The notes below the pieces were generated by a model. It made no database searches, was not told the origin of the DNA, and saw only the letters and a program-made list of their open reading frames with translations. This document shows, one piece after another, positions 36,401 to 51,400 of a stretch of DNA of 64,000 bases (position 1 is the stretch's first letter; each line of letters begins with the position of its first letter). The translations under genes and the position numbers were made by a program. Source of the DNA: Mytilus trossulus (taxonomy: Eukaryota > Mollusca > Bivalvia > Mytilida > Mytilidae); contig NC_086376.1 in the NCBI RefSeq assembly GCF_036588685.1, positions 27,565,930-27,629,929 of the forward strand, given 5' to 3'.

Positions 36401-39400
36401 AGAAAATGCTAATTTAAAAGTCTTTGGTTCAAACTAGTTAGGGGATGAATCCATTACATCCCCACTTGTGACAAGCACACTATCGCAAGACCACAAAGGT
36501 GGTAAATAATGATATAATGGAAATGCATTTTATATAAAGTTTTCCTCTATCCTCTATAACGAGCGTAGCTCCATCTAATTGTCATTATATGACCCTGAAA
36601 ACAAAGATTTCTGTTAAGCTTAATCTGTCTAATCCATGACTTCAATAAACATTAACAGTAGCCCAGGAAAACTAAAATTACTGCTTAGCTAAAACCTACC
36701 TAAACTATGCCCTGCAACAGACACTGCTCCCTGAAAGCTGGGATTTCTGTTACAAAATAGCTGATATAATCTGTTCATCTCTGTGCCAACTGTGTCTGCT
36801 ATACACTACATAAAGAACAAAAATAGGTTGCAGAACTTCCAGTCATATCTAGTATCATTATTACTATTATTAAGACAACAAAATATAGTTGAAATGATTT
36901 TACTATAAAAAGGATTTTTATGTTTGTTTTAATGTTACATGACTCCATGGTGCAATCTCATCATCATTTATATCAAATCAAGCTCAAACATACCATATCT
37001 ATTAAACTAGTTAAAATTGAATAATCATAATCACAGTATATTCATTTTCTTTACAATATGGTACATTTAAAAATTTAAGTAAATAAATACCTGTGCATAA
37101 ACTGGACTAGTATAAAACAAGATATCCATCAGGGTGTCATTAACAAAGTTACGAAGCTTCTGAGTGCTTGGTAAAGTGATAGCCTTCAGCCGTCTGTAAA
37201 GACATATTCGAAATGAGGTCAAATATGGAAGATAAACAGTGGAAATTGGTGTTAAAAATTCATACATGAACTAACATTGGTAGAATATTTAATTGTAATT
37301 TCATCAACATATGAAAACTAGAGGCTCTAAAGAGCCTGTGTCGCTCACCTTGGTCTATGTGCATATTAAAGGACACAAATGGATTCATGACAAAATTGTA
37401 TTTTGGTGATGGTGATGTGTTGGAAGTTCTTACTTTTCTGAACGTTCTTGCTCCTTACAATTATATCTATAATGAACCTTGCCCATTAGTAACAGAGAAA
37501 AATATTTGGTAAAAATTTACATAAATTTACCGAATTAATGAAAATTGTTAAAAATTGACTATAAAGGGCAATAACTCCTTAAGGGGTCAATTGACCATTT
37601 AGGTCATGTTGACTTATTTGTAGATCTTACTTTGCTGAACATTATTGCTGTTTACAGTTTATCTCTATCTATAATAGTATTCAAGATAATAACCAAAAAC
37701 GGCAAAATTTCTTTAAAAATTAGCAATTGGAGGGCAGCAAGCCAACAACCGATTGTCCAATTCATCTGAAAATTTCAGGGCAGATAGATATTGACCTGAT
37801 AAACATTTTTATCCCATGTCAAATTTCCTCAAAATGCTTTGGTTTTTGAGTTATAAGCCAAAAACTGCATTTTACCCCTATGTTCTATTTTTAGCCATGG
37901 CAGCCATCTTGGTTGGTTGACCGGGTCACGCCACACAATTTTTAAACTAGATACCCCAAAGATGATTGTGGCCAAGTTTGGATTAATTTGGCTCAGTAGT
38001 TTCAGAGGAGAAGATTTTTGTAAAAGATTACTTAGATTTATGAAAAATGGTTAAAAATTGACTATAAAGGGCAATAACTCCTAAAGGGGTCAACTGACCA
38101 TTTCGGTCATGTTGACTTATTTGTAAATCTAACTTTGCTGAACATTATTACTGTTTACAGTTTATCTCTATCTATAATAATATTCAAGATAATAACCAAA
38201 AACAGCAAAATTTCCTCAAAATTACCAATTCAGGGGCAGCAACCCAACAACAGGTTAACCGATTCATCTGAAAATTTCAGGGCAGATAGATCTTGACCTG
38301 ATAAACATTTTTACCCCATGTCAGATTTCCTCTTAATGCTTTGGTTTTTGAGTTATAAGCCAAAAACTGCATTTTACCCCCATGTTCTATTTTTAGCCGT
38401 GGCGGCCATCTTGGTTGGATGACCGGGTCACGCCACACATTTTTTAAACTAGATACCCCAATGATGATTATGGCCAAGTTTGGTTTGATTTGGCCCAGTA
38501 GTTTCAGAGGAGAAGATTTTTGTAAAAGTTAACGACGACGGACGACGACGGACGACGACAGACGACGGATGACGGACGACGGACGCAAAGTGATGGGAAA
38601 AGCTCACTTGGCCCTTCGGGCCAGGTGAGCTAAAAAGAACTTTTACCTCACAGACAACTAATGTGCAATATTAAACATTGTTTTTTCATTTACAAATCAA
38701 CTACATGTGTCATTATGACCCAAGTACTCCTTCATGCAGCATACAAGATGTCCAATGGTGTATAGCTCTCGTGAAACTTCCAATAAAAAAATGATAATAT
38801 TGTCACTAGGTAATATTTATCCCTTCAACTATTCACAATCTATTTGAGCAACAAAAGAAGTGTAGGCAATTAACTACAAGTACTCACTCCGTAAAAAAAG
38901 CCTGTAAATTCAGAAATTTTTGCGTTCATTTATTATTGTGATTTTGTCATTTTAGACTAAAATGCTATTTCAATTTTTGAAAAATCCTGTTTAATTCATA
39001 TAAAACATTTCAATTTTAGTTTAAAAATATTATTAAATCATAACATTTCACAATTTTTTGCAATAATAACAACATTGCAACAATTTCTGATTTTACAGTA
39101 CATATGTAGTAGGTAAATAGAAACAAATTGAAAATTGATTTGATCATAATATAATAGACCTACTGATCTACACCAGTGGCATCTCCATGTAACACAGAAT
39201 GCCAAAGAACAGGAAGGAATTCAACTCTGCCGATTCTATTCTCATCCTTATACTTCCTAAAATGGCTGTTCTGTAGTTCTAGTGATATTGAACGGAAGTC
39301 ATCAACTGAAATGAAATGAAAATATTACACAGATGAGTACACTTGATTGTTTAACCAATTCAATTCAATAGCCTGTCAGTATACGAAATAAAAAAAGAGA

Positions 39401-42400
39401 AAATCTCTAGATTAAGTTCTATGACTTTTCTTTAAATAACAAATTGCTTCATAATTTAGACATTGTGAAAACATTTTAAATATTGCTTCAAATAATGACT
39501 TAATATTAAATCATATTTTACACTTTGAACAATAAAATATATAACTTTTTAAGATTTTAGTAATCTTTAGTTTCTTTGTTGAGCAAGATATTCATATAAT
39601 TTTAGTACTTGAAAATTGTTATCCCTAGAGCCCCAAATGTTCTTAGAAATGATAAATTAACATGAGACCTACCACATTCCACAATATTTCTAAATTTAAC
39701 GTCACAGAATTTTCCTATACCATGCACAACAAATACAACATGGTCTACCTGAGATGGTTCTCCTGAAAAGTAAATGTTTCAAAGCAGTTAAAATATCTGA
39801 AAAAATTTATCTCCCTTAAATACAGATTTTTTTTTTAATGCACATGCCTATGGTCAATGATATAAAGTTCCCTGTTTGCAGTTCCAGATATCAAGATTAT
39901 TTGCTTGACATCCAAAAAAATGTCCCTAGTTAATTTAATTGATTTTTTTGTTTTACTCCTTTGTTCTATTTTACCAGTAGTTGTCATATTGGTGAGCCAA
40001 CAGGATCATCATATTTAAAGGTTTCCAGTAGACATATAAGCTAGATAAAGCAGGCGAAGTTTAGTCTAAGATTTTTTAATTGTGTATGACAGCAAACACA
40101 CCATAGTCAACAGGTGTTGCAAAGGGAGTGGAAAAGTCAACACTACAAAGACCAAGCTGAGCAAAAAAATGTTTCTATCATCACCTGATTAAAGTATTTA
40201 TTCAGTACAACCAATTAAATTAACATACCGGGTAAGCCTGTAATTCAGTGGTTGCGGTTTGTTTTTGTGTTACATATTTGTTTTTCTTTAATTTTTTTTT
40301 AAATTAGGTGGTTAATTTTCTTGTTTGAATTGTTTTACATTGTCATTTCTGGGCCTTTTATAGCTGACTATGCAGTATGGGCTTTACTCATTGTTGAAGG
40401 CCTTATGGTGACCTAGAGTTGTTAACTTCTGTGTCATTTGGTCTCTTGTGTAGAGTTGTCTCATTGGCAATCATACCACATCTTCTTTTTTATATAATAT
40501 AAATTTCATAGTATCCATACCATCTTCAATTGTTGCAAAATCTTCTACACCTCTTTTAACTACTCTTGGTCTCATCCCTTCTCCCTATAGAACATAAATA
40601 AAATTATAGAAATCTTAAAGTTGTGACTAGAATACAGCTTTTTACACTTTGCTTTTAAATAAATTCATAATTTATGCATGTGCCTGCCTATAGTCAGAAA
40701 CCTGGTCAATATTTTTTAATATCTATATATTTTGTTTGTTTTAAGAATAAGATAAAGATGGCACAAATTCAATTGTATGTGTATTAGTTTATTTTTTTCA
40801 TAAATATTTTTCATATCAATTTGGCTTTGGATTTTTTTATATTCTGATATGTACAGTAGTGCTACATGTATCTGTATGCCATAATTTCTGATACACAAAA
40901 ATCAATCTTTCCATATTTGTCCAATGTTCTACAGTAACAATTATATATACAATCAATATTTTATGTATGTACAACTTTTTTGTACATTTATTTTCACTCT
41001 TTTTGTAAATTTAATATAACATTATCATTGTGTTATCATTGTGAAAATATAATCTGATCATAACAAAGCTATGTAATGATTTCATGCAATAAAAATTAAA
41101 TAAAATCTTAAACTCTGTTTAATATGCATTCATGTAATAGTTGTCTTTAAAATTTCTAAACAGTATTATGAAGTGCTTCAGTTTAAAAATCACTTTTGAC
41201 AGGAAACTTATTATTTTACCACAGAGTCATAATAAGTCATATGTGAAAATCACCCTGAATCTTCTTATATTAACTTAAAGTTTTACAAAGCTGTATTTAA
41301 TGCACTAACAAATGTTTTCTGCATAAAATAATGTCCCATGTAATCATGCAAAGTCAATATCTTCTGTACATAAAAATATATATTTGAAATTGATCCATGC
41401 AGTTTTGTAAGGTTCATATGAAATGAATAAAACATAAAAAGAAAGTAAAATTTCAAAATATGAGAATGCAATTTAAGAAAAAAATGTTCTTTGTCTTTTA
41501 AGTTTGGATTAAAACTTTCAAACAAATATATAGTAAACTTTAACATTAAATTCAAAAATATCAAAATGATTTAAAGATTTTACTTACAAAACCACTTCAA
41601 AACATTGTGTAAAAAAAGATTTTCAGAATAAAATACAAAGGGACATGGAAGGGCACTTTTTTCACCCAACCCCCAGCTCCTATATAAACAAAATATGATA
41701 TGAATTTTATACGAACAATTCATACAAAAATCTAAGGATAAATGCACCCACATACAATTGATTAATTTGAGTGCCTCCCATTCCCTCATCACAATCAATT
41801 TATTTTGGAACAGCCCTAACCTGGCTAACCATATTCAAGATACACATTGGCAAATCAATAATGTTAATACCACACATGCTTCATATATAGTTGGTTATAT
41901 TTTGTCTATATTAAACTCATTCCTTGGACAAGCTCATTTATCAAAAAGCTGAAAGTACATTTATTTTTCATACAAATCAATTTCAACATTTTTTTAGGAG
42001 TTTTCAATGCTGTCAAAGACAAAATGAAAGAACAGAATGTTATCACAGTGTTACCATGGACAATGATCTCATCTCAATAAAATAAAGTATTGTGGTCGTA
42101 ATGAAATGGTCTATAATATTATTTCTACTATTGTTTATTATATATTTCACATGTATCTTAGAAACTAACTAGTTGCACAAAAATACTAGATTTTTTTGTT
42201 TCTTGGCTTTCATCTTTTAATATTTACTTATCTATCTCTTAAACATTTGTCACAATATGTTTCCTTCTTTCAAATGTAATTTAGCTACAGAAAACAGAAA
42301 TGGTTTAAAACTGGTTCTACTTAAACCAAGGATAAAGTTTCACTAGTAAGGAACAAAAGCTCAATTTTGTTCATAAGATGTAAACTAGGACATGAGAATA

Positions 42401-45400
42401 CTTAATAATTAAATTCTAAATATCAATATATGAGGTGCGTCAGATAATAGTTGACCTTATGCAAACGAATATCAATGCATATGTTAAGTGTGGATTCATT
42501 ATTATTCGATGGATACCAATTTTCATGGATTTCGTGGGTATATGTTAACCATGAAATTTAATGTTCAAGGAATGACAAAAAGGTGTATATGCATACCTAG
42601 GCAAAACCACGAAATTAAATATCCACGAACATGTAAGTTTTCCTTAATTCATGAAAATTGGTACCCATGAAAATATATGAATCCACAGAGACCTATTTTA
42701 GGTGGAAAATAACTTTAAGAAAAGGCTGTCACTGTTTGAAAATTGAGATGGTATAAGAACCCTACAAAACAGTCCAAAATATATCATTTATTTTGTATTT
42801 AAATGTTCCAAACACAATCAGAATCTTATACATGTTCATGTATATGTGCACTTGTTTAAGGTTGATTTTTATCTGACACAGCTCAAATGCTAAAGGATAT
42901 AAAATAACAGCCTACAACATATAATAAAACACATGATAACATTTGTGTATGTCGGATACAAAATATGGTTTCAGGATCCTGAAACTCAATTTCTTGTCAT
43001 CCAATATTAATAAGTTAAGAATATTAGCGCACAGTACAAAAAAACTGACACTGAAAACAAAGTAAAAAACTAAAACAAGCACATGGGAATAAATTAAATG
43101 TTGACTCACCACCATAGGAGACATGCCCTGTATCAGAGAAAAATGGAAGATTTATACATAGCACATTTACCCATCTGTTCGCATTACATTCTCAATACAT
43201 CAAGAAATATGGATTTTACAAGATGATATAAATAAACTGCAGTCTAAGACATTAATCTTAATGATTGATACTTGAAATTCTTCATTTCACAGATTTACAT
43301 TTTTATCAACCATTTTTCTCCACAATAAATGCTAAAGCCAAAATACTTGGTGCAATAAATTCAGTATCTTATCAATACCTTTGTGTTGGTTTATACGTCT
43401 TCTACTAATATTACATGTATTATATGATGCTAAATGCCAAAAAGACAGTATCAATGTTTGTGTTTGGTTAAAGCAATTTCTTAACATGCTTATATATTAA
43501 CATGATGACCTTTAAAGATTACCAAGACACAAATCACATTTTGTTTCTATAACTACTATTTGTATGTTATACATGATTAAGTTGGATATGTCTTGTAAAA
43601 TGTTCTAGTTATATTTCAACAAGTAAATAATTAATTAGTAAAAAGGCTATAAACTATAATAACAAATTTGTACTAATTAATCTTGAACTAACCTGAACCA
43701 TCCCCCACTCGTCAGGCTGTGAAGACGCTGTGAAATGTACAATCACATTGGCATTATGCATCACGATTGTCTCCCCTCCTGGGAACTCAAGTCTTTTATG
43801 CCATGTATTATTTAACACTGCATTTCTGTATTCATTCTGAAAAATGTAACAACTTTTGCGGTCAGCTGATCGGTCATGTCAACTGTTGACAAAACATATT
43901 CTTTTTTATAAATGGACATTTAACAAAGTCTGATAACATTTTTCTTTATATATAACATCAGCTTAGTATTTAAAACTTGTGCATCTTCACAGATGATAGA
44001 AGTGTTCCCTATGAAAAGCTAACTAGTGACATCTGAAGGTTGTTAGAAAACACAATAACATGCATTGTCTTAAGAATAAAGTCCTTTTTTTGTGAAGCTT
44101 AGAAACGGGTACCTTTGATACTCAAGCTTTCAATACAATACCATACAAATATAAAAGTTTTCCATACAATTATGCAAAATTTAATAACAAAAAAAAAAAC
44201 AGAATATGATATATCTGTCTATAAATAAATTTTTGCTCATTGTTGAAGACAATAAGGTATAAAATTATTTGTATTTTTGTTGATAGTTGTCTCCCTTGAA
44301 TCATAAACCATATCTTATTTATATATTTACCTCAATCTGCTGGGCAAACTGTTCTTCATAAGGTACATATCTACTGTCTAATTCTCTCTTAAAGAACCAA
44401 GTACACCTGCGTACAGAGGATGGCATATCATCATCCCAATACACAGATTTCTTTGTCCTCTGTGATATATTGACATCATATCTTCCCCCATCAGTTGGTA
44501 TGTCTAAAGTGTCATTACCTAGAAATACAAAAGGGAATATTTCTTCTAAAACTAAAAAAAAACCAGATAATCAACTAAGATCCACTAGTTAGAACAAAAT
44601 ATTTTAAATTCCTCATTCTTATGATATTGAAGTTCAGTCATCACAAAAAACTTTCTGTGTTTTACAAAACAAAACAAAATAATTCTTAGAACTGTTAGTT
44701 TCTACATATAAAAAGTTTATATGCAAAGTACCTATATAATAAGTCAGAAATAAGATTGTCAATAACCAACTGCTTGAGTTTTAATTGTTTGTATTGACTT
44801 TTTTCAGTAAATTATGATTTTTAATATACCTTAAACATGTTCAAGTTTCCCATTTCCCATTTCCATATTCTTATATGAAATGTAAAAGTTTTATAAGGTC
44901 TGTAGTAAAATGCAACTGTGATATCTTACAAAAATCAACAAATGATCCAGTCCTTACAGGCAAAAAGATAGATTCTAGCATTTTAAATGCCCTACAACAT
45001 ATATATCTTACCAGAATTGTAAGCTTCCTCTAATTTTATACTGTCAATCAGTGAAAAGGTAAACCAACATTCCTTCAGTTCCACTCTCTTACTATAGCAC
45101 CAATGTGGAGTAACTGGTTGATAAATACCCTGGTCCCCTGTATTATATGGAGCAGGCTGTGCTGAACTGTAATACCCAGAGGGCTGTTGACTATTGAACC
45201 CAGGTTGTTGTTGACCATTAAAGCCCCCTTCCATATTGTACCCTGATGACATTGTGGGTGCTACTTGAGCCACTGGTGGTGTGAATGGTGAGGGGGGTAG
45301 GGGATTTGATGTTGGCCCTGGGAATCTCTGTGCTCCTGGTGGTTGTTGAAACATGTTAGGAACAGGAGTTAAAGTTTCTGGAGGCATTGCATATTTCATT

Positions 45401-48400
45401 TTGCCAGCATCCTTTCGTCTAAAAGCATTCTGTGGTGTAGAACCTGTAATGAAAACAAATTATTAATTTTACAGTTAAGGAGGATTGCAGTTACATTACA
45501 CATTTTATTTATTACCCTGTTAGTTGTTACTTTATGATATAATACAAAAATTAACCCAAAAAATCAATTTGTTTTGGCCCCAAATGACTTTAAAAAAAAA
45601 AAAATATCATTGAAAAAGCTCCAAATTATCTCCCTTAGGTGCAAAAATGGCATTTTTTCCAATAAAATTGAAATATCTTTTTTAACTCATCTGTGACCTT
45701 AATTTCTAATTGGTAAAATTGGGGTCAATACCTTAATTTGATATTAAAATTAGAAAGATCATATCAAAGGGAACATGTGTACTAAGTTTCAAGTTGATTG
45801 GACTTCAACTTCATCAAAAACTACCTTGACCAAAATTTTGAACCAAAACTTTAACCTGACCTTCACACTATCTTTTTTCAGTGGACCGTGTAATTGGGGT
45901 CAAAACTTAAATTTTGGCACTAAAATTATTAATATCATATCATGGGGAACATGTGTACTAAGTTTCAAGTTAATTGATCAAAAACTTTACTCTGAGGCGG
46001 GACGAAAGGACGCACGGACGAAAAATTGACTTTTACATGAGGCGGGACGAACGGACACAATGACGAACGAAAGGATGCACAGACCAGAAAACATAATGCT
46101 CCTCTACTACCATAGGTAGGGGCATAAAAATGGATTTATACCCTCAAGCCCCCTTAAGTTCAGTTGAATGTAAACATTTAATATTGCTGAACGTTAAAAC
46201 ACTTCGTCAGATTGATTTTTATGTCATCATGAATACCTTACAGTAAGAATTACAAAAAAAAATTGTATCAAAGATGAAGCAAATGGGAAAAATTGAAGAT
46301 AATTGTGACTATTTCATGACAGATCCATTTTAATGATATTTTAATATTCCATTTATTTAGGTATAATGCTGATAAATGATGTGATATGAACAATATAGAA
46401 AAAACATTATATTAACATATTTATATGCGAACAAAATTTATGTGGCTTCATATAAATAATTTCCATGTTTTTCATTTTCTTTTATTTACATACACATGTT
46501 GGTGACCTTCTGCTGTTGTGTTTTTTTATTTTGGTCGGGTTGTTGTCCCTTTGACACATTCCCCATTTCCATTCTCAATTTTACATTATTGTTTGAAGTT
46601 AATTGTTGTAATGTCTTCCAATAGTCTCGTCAAAATCTGTTATAGTATAATTCGTTTACAAGAATGCATGTTTGCATAAGTACTGAGAGTAAAATATCAA
46701 TGTCTGTTTGAACTACAGTGTATATTATCTATATCTATACATTTATCGTACCGCGGCTGAATTATCACATTGTGATTGGTTCAACGCCATCACGTGGTGA
46801 CCTCCTATGAGAATGTAGGGGGTTCGTGACGCGATAATGGTGACGTCATCTATTAATGTTGTTGTGTTTCTTTGATTATTTTTTTTGTTTCTTTGATTAT
46901 TTTTCAACAAAACGCAGCTGAAAAAGTTCAGCGTACGATAAATTTGTTATACGGTTAACTACCGACAACCTACGGATCCATAGAGGGTGAATAAAATCCA
47001 TAGGGGATTCCGCCTCTGGCCTCACCCCCTATGGATTTTACTAACCCTCTATGGATCCGTAGGGGGTCAGTAGCGAACCATATAACTTATAGTATAGTTT
47101 CATATTCTGCTTCCGGTTCCGGTCTACAGCAAGTTGAAATTTTTTCTAGTGAAAAAATTTTTGGTAAATCTGTGTCAATCATTCAAATTTGTGTCCATCC
47201 AAGCCAATTTATACATCAAATTACATCATTACATCATATTATCCAAAAATATCACATTATCTTGACATTTGAACGCATAACATCAGAAATATGTAGCCAT
47301 AAAGTCATCCACCACGTTTTTCTCCTTGTCCGCCATAGGGAAGCCCTATACGGACCAAATCTACTATTGATAATAAAATAACTACTGTTTAAACTTTTCC
47401 ATATAACCACAAGTTGACGTAATAATACAGTAATATAATATATATATGTCGGTGACAAAAATATTGAAAGAAAGGAAGAAGTTTTACTCAAAAATAAGAG
47501 GTGCGGCGCTAGACCGAGATACATACCTTTTCACCGATAGTAAAGGTGTTGGATTACAAGACTACACACCAAATTCCGTTAAAGGAAATTTCAACGTGAT
47601 ATACAAAAGAGGGGCGACCATAGAAAATAAACATCATATTGAAGACCTACTTCATAAACTAAAATCAACATCATCAGATAACCCAATAGTTTACATATGG
47701 TTAGGCACTTGTGAAATTACAAGGAAAGTAAAAAGAACAATAGAAACAAGAAAATACCCTTACCAGAGCATAGAATTCATTCTAACCAAGTATAGAGAAG
47801 TAAAAAAACAAATACAAGACTTAAAACCAAGCAGCACAGTATTGTTTATAGACTGTCCATATTATTCTATAACTAGAGCAAACAAAAGATATGCAATAAG
47901 AAAAGAAGACAATGAAAGACCTAAAGCAAATAAAAAACCATCTCTAGTGATCAATAAATTTAAAACGAACAGATTAGTACAGTTATCTACAGAAATTGAC
48001 AATCAGGTATGCCAACAAGTTGACTACTATAATCGTCAGATAAAACTAATCAACAGATATACAGCAACACCTAGGCTATCACAAGATTTAATTATATCAA
48101 ATAAATCAAAAAAGGACAGACAGGTTAGATATAGGAAAAACTATAATCTGCTACAAGACGGTGTACATCCAACACGAACTATAGCAAAGCTGTGGATTTA
48201 TAAACTTATTGATCTAGCGCTAGAACTATCGGAAGATAGGTGTTAGTCGAACTTATTATAAGGAAGCCTTATTATAAGCTGAATGACTCTTATAGGGAAG
48301 CCCTAAATGAGTTGGAGATATATATAGCAATTGTAACAATTTAGAATAAATAGGGAAGCCCTGTTTGTCTATATTTAGAATATAAGGAATTTAATTATAG

Positions 48401-51400
48401 GGAAGCCCTATAAAATAAACAAAGGTGACCCATACTGGAAAGAGTACAAACAAGAGTGAAAAATATTTTTATTTAGAGTAGGGAAGCCCTATAATATAAT
48501 AAAATAAAGGTGTCCCAGTCTGGAAAGAGTACAAAAGAGAGTTGATAATATTTTATTTAGGATAGGGAAGCCCTATACTACAAGCTCAAGGGTAAATCAA
48601 TAAAGGATATCATAAGAAAACAGAAATAGCTAGGGAAGCCCTACTATACATGCAAGGACAGTTATTTTAATCTTAAGAGTAAGATAGAGAAGCTCTATCA
48701 TACAACAAAAACAATTAGGTGTATAATTAGAGAAGCTCTATCATACAACAAAAACAATTAGGTGTATAATTAGATTCTTAGGGAAGCCCTAAAATCACAT
48801 TATCACTGTCACAACTAGATAATAGATAGAGAAGCTCTATCAACTATCAAGAGCAGGCGTTATAATGTCTAGACGAAACAGAGGTACATCAGTTGACGTA
48901 ATGAACGAGGAACCATGGGAATGTAAAATCTGCTCAATAGTATATAAAGACCAAAATGCTAAACTTCTAGAATGTCAGAGATGCAAGGATCACTTCTGTG
49001 TCAAGTGCCTTAACAAATCAAAAGCAGAATATGACCTCTTAAGCAAATCAGACTCAATGTGGTTCTGCATCCCATGTAGAAAGATAGTAGAAGAACATAT
49101 AGTTACTGATCTAAAGATAGAGGCGAGATGCAAGGAGATAATGACAAATTATGAGCAGAGAATACAAGCTATAGAATTAGCTGTTGACACTAAATGTGAT
49201 GAGACAAGAGTTAGGGAAATAGTAGAAGAATCAATAATTAAAAATAGCTGTGATAAAGATATGATCAGAGAAATAGCTAAAGATGAAGCTACTAAAACAG
49301 GGGCTGCTGTACATAAACAAATGGAAGAAGCTGAAAATAAGGGAACAGGGCCACATAAGAAAGCAACAGTGACAACAGTGATAGAAGAGATGAATGAAAG
49401 AAAAGCAAGAGAGAATAACTTAATCATATTTGGCATTACAGAAAATAAATCTGAGGTTAAACAAGAAAGAATAGACCATGATATTCAGAATATAAATGAA
49501 CTTTTCTATGATGCAAAAATAAACCTGGAGGAAGGAAATATAGTGAAAACGAAAAGGCTAGGGAAGTACGATAGTGAGAAAGATAGGAGACCCTTATTGG
49601 TTAATCTTAAAAGTATAGACTCAAAGCTTACCCTATTCAAAAATATGCACTATATCAGAGGTATGCCAAAGTATGAAAAAGTCAACGTTAGTAACGACCT
49701 GACACAAAGTGAAAGGGAACAGGAGAAATTACTATGGGCAGAAGCAAAACAGCTACAAGAATAATGCTTATCGGGGGAATACCAATACAAGGTAAGAGGA
49801 CCACCCTGGGCCCGAAAAGTGATAAAAATAAAGAAGTAGTGAAAAAAAGTTCAAAGGATGTAAATAAAACTGTAAAAAATAGGGGAAAGGTTTTTAACGG
49901 CGAAGATGTAAATAGTTTTACAGTTCTACCCAAATTGAACTGTTTTTATACAAATGCAGACCAGCTATTCAACAAATTATCCGAATTAATAGTTAGAGCA
50001 AGGGATAATAAACCAAATATAATTGGAATAACAGAAGTTAAACCAAAGGTAAATAGGTACAAACCATCCAAGGCAGAATACTCACTACCAGAGGTGGGAA
50101 ACTATAAAATGTATGAGAAAAATTTAGACACAGATGATGGAAGAGGACTACTATTATATATAGACTCAAATCTTGAATCGACAGAAGTAAATATGGAAGC
50201 CCAATTCCAAGAAAACATATTTATTAAGATCAAACTTAACCAAAATGACAAACTATTGATAGGCCTAATATACAGATCACCATCAAACAACAAAAAGGAG
50301 TATAATGATAAACTAACGGAATTAATATCAGAAGCAACTCAGAAAGGTTTTTCGCATATACTTATTATGGGAGACTTTAATTACCCAGCAATTGATTGGG
50401 AGAGATGGAACACAAAAGGAGAAAATGAAAATAGCATCGAAAACAGATTTTTAGAATCGATACAAGAAAACTTTCTATTCCAACATACAACCAAACCAAC
50501 AAGATGGAGAGGTACAGATACTCCGCATACCTTAGATTTGATATTGACGAACGAAGAAGAAATGATTAATAATCTAGAATACATGAGCCCACTAGGAAAA
50601 AGTGACCACTGTGTACTGTCCTTTGACTTCAACTGTTATATAAACATAAAGAACAAACCAAGAATAGCTAAGCTGTATGACCATGGGAACTACCATGATT
50701 TTAAAATAGAATTGGATAAGATAAGTTGGCAGGAAGAATTAAAAGATGACTTATCTGTTGACACAAACTGGAAATACTTTTTAACCACTTTAAACGAATT
50801 AGAACAAAGATTCGTACCAACAAAAACTAGAGGCTCCAAAGAGCCTGTGTCGCTCACCTTGGTCTATGTGAATATTAAACAAAGGAAGCAGATGGATTCA
50901 TGACAAAATTGTGTTTTGGTGATGGTGATGTGTTTGTAAATCTTACTTTACTAGTCTTGCTGCTTACATTTATCTCTATCTATAATGAACTTGGCCCAGT
51001 AGTTTCAGTGGAAAATGTTAATAAAAATTTACAAATTTTATGAAAATTGTTAAAAATTGACTATAAAGGACAATAACTCCTTAGGGGGTCAATTGACAAT
51101 TTCGGTCATGTTTACTTATTTGTAAATCTTACTTTGCTGAACATAATTGCTGTTTACAGTTTATCTCTATCTATAATAAAATTTAAGATAATAACCAAAA
51201 ACAGCAAAATTTCCTTAAAATTACCGATTCAGGGGCAGCAACCCAACAATGGGTTGTCAGATTCATCTGAAAATTATATGGCAGATAGATCTTGATCTGA
51301 TTAATAATTTTACCCCCGTGTTGGATTTGCTCTAAATGCTTTGGTTTTTGAGTTATAAGCCAAAAACTGCATTTTACCCCTATGTTCTATTTTTAGCCGT

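Noticed and set aside
41283..43124. Minus-strand 70-93 aa frames in SEC23IP intron 7
   Set aside because: Phe/Leu/Ile-rich chance frames in AT-rich intron; the last one merely runs through the 18-nt microexon.
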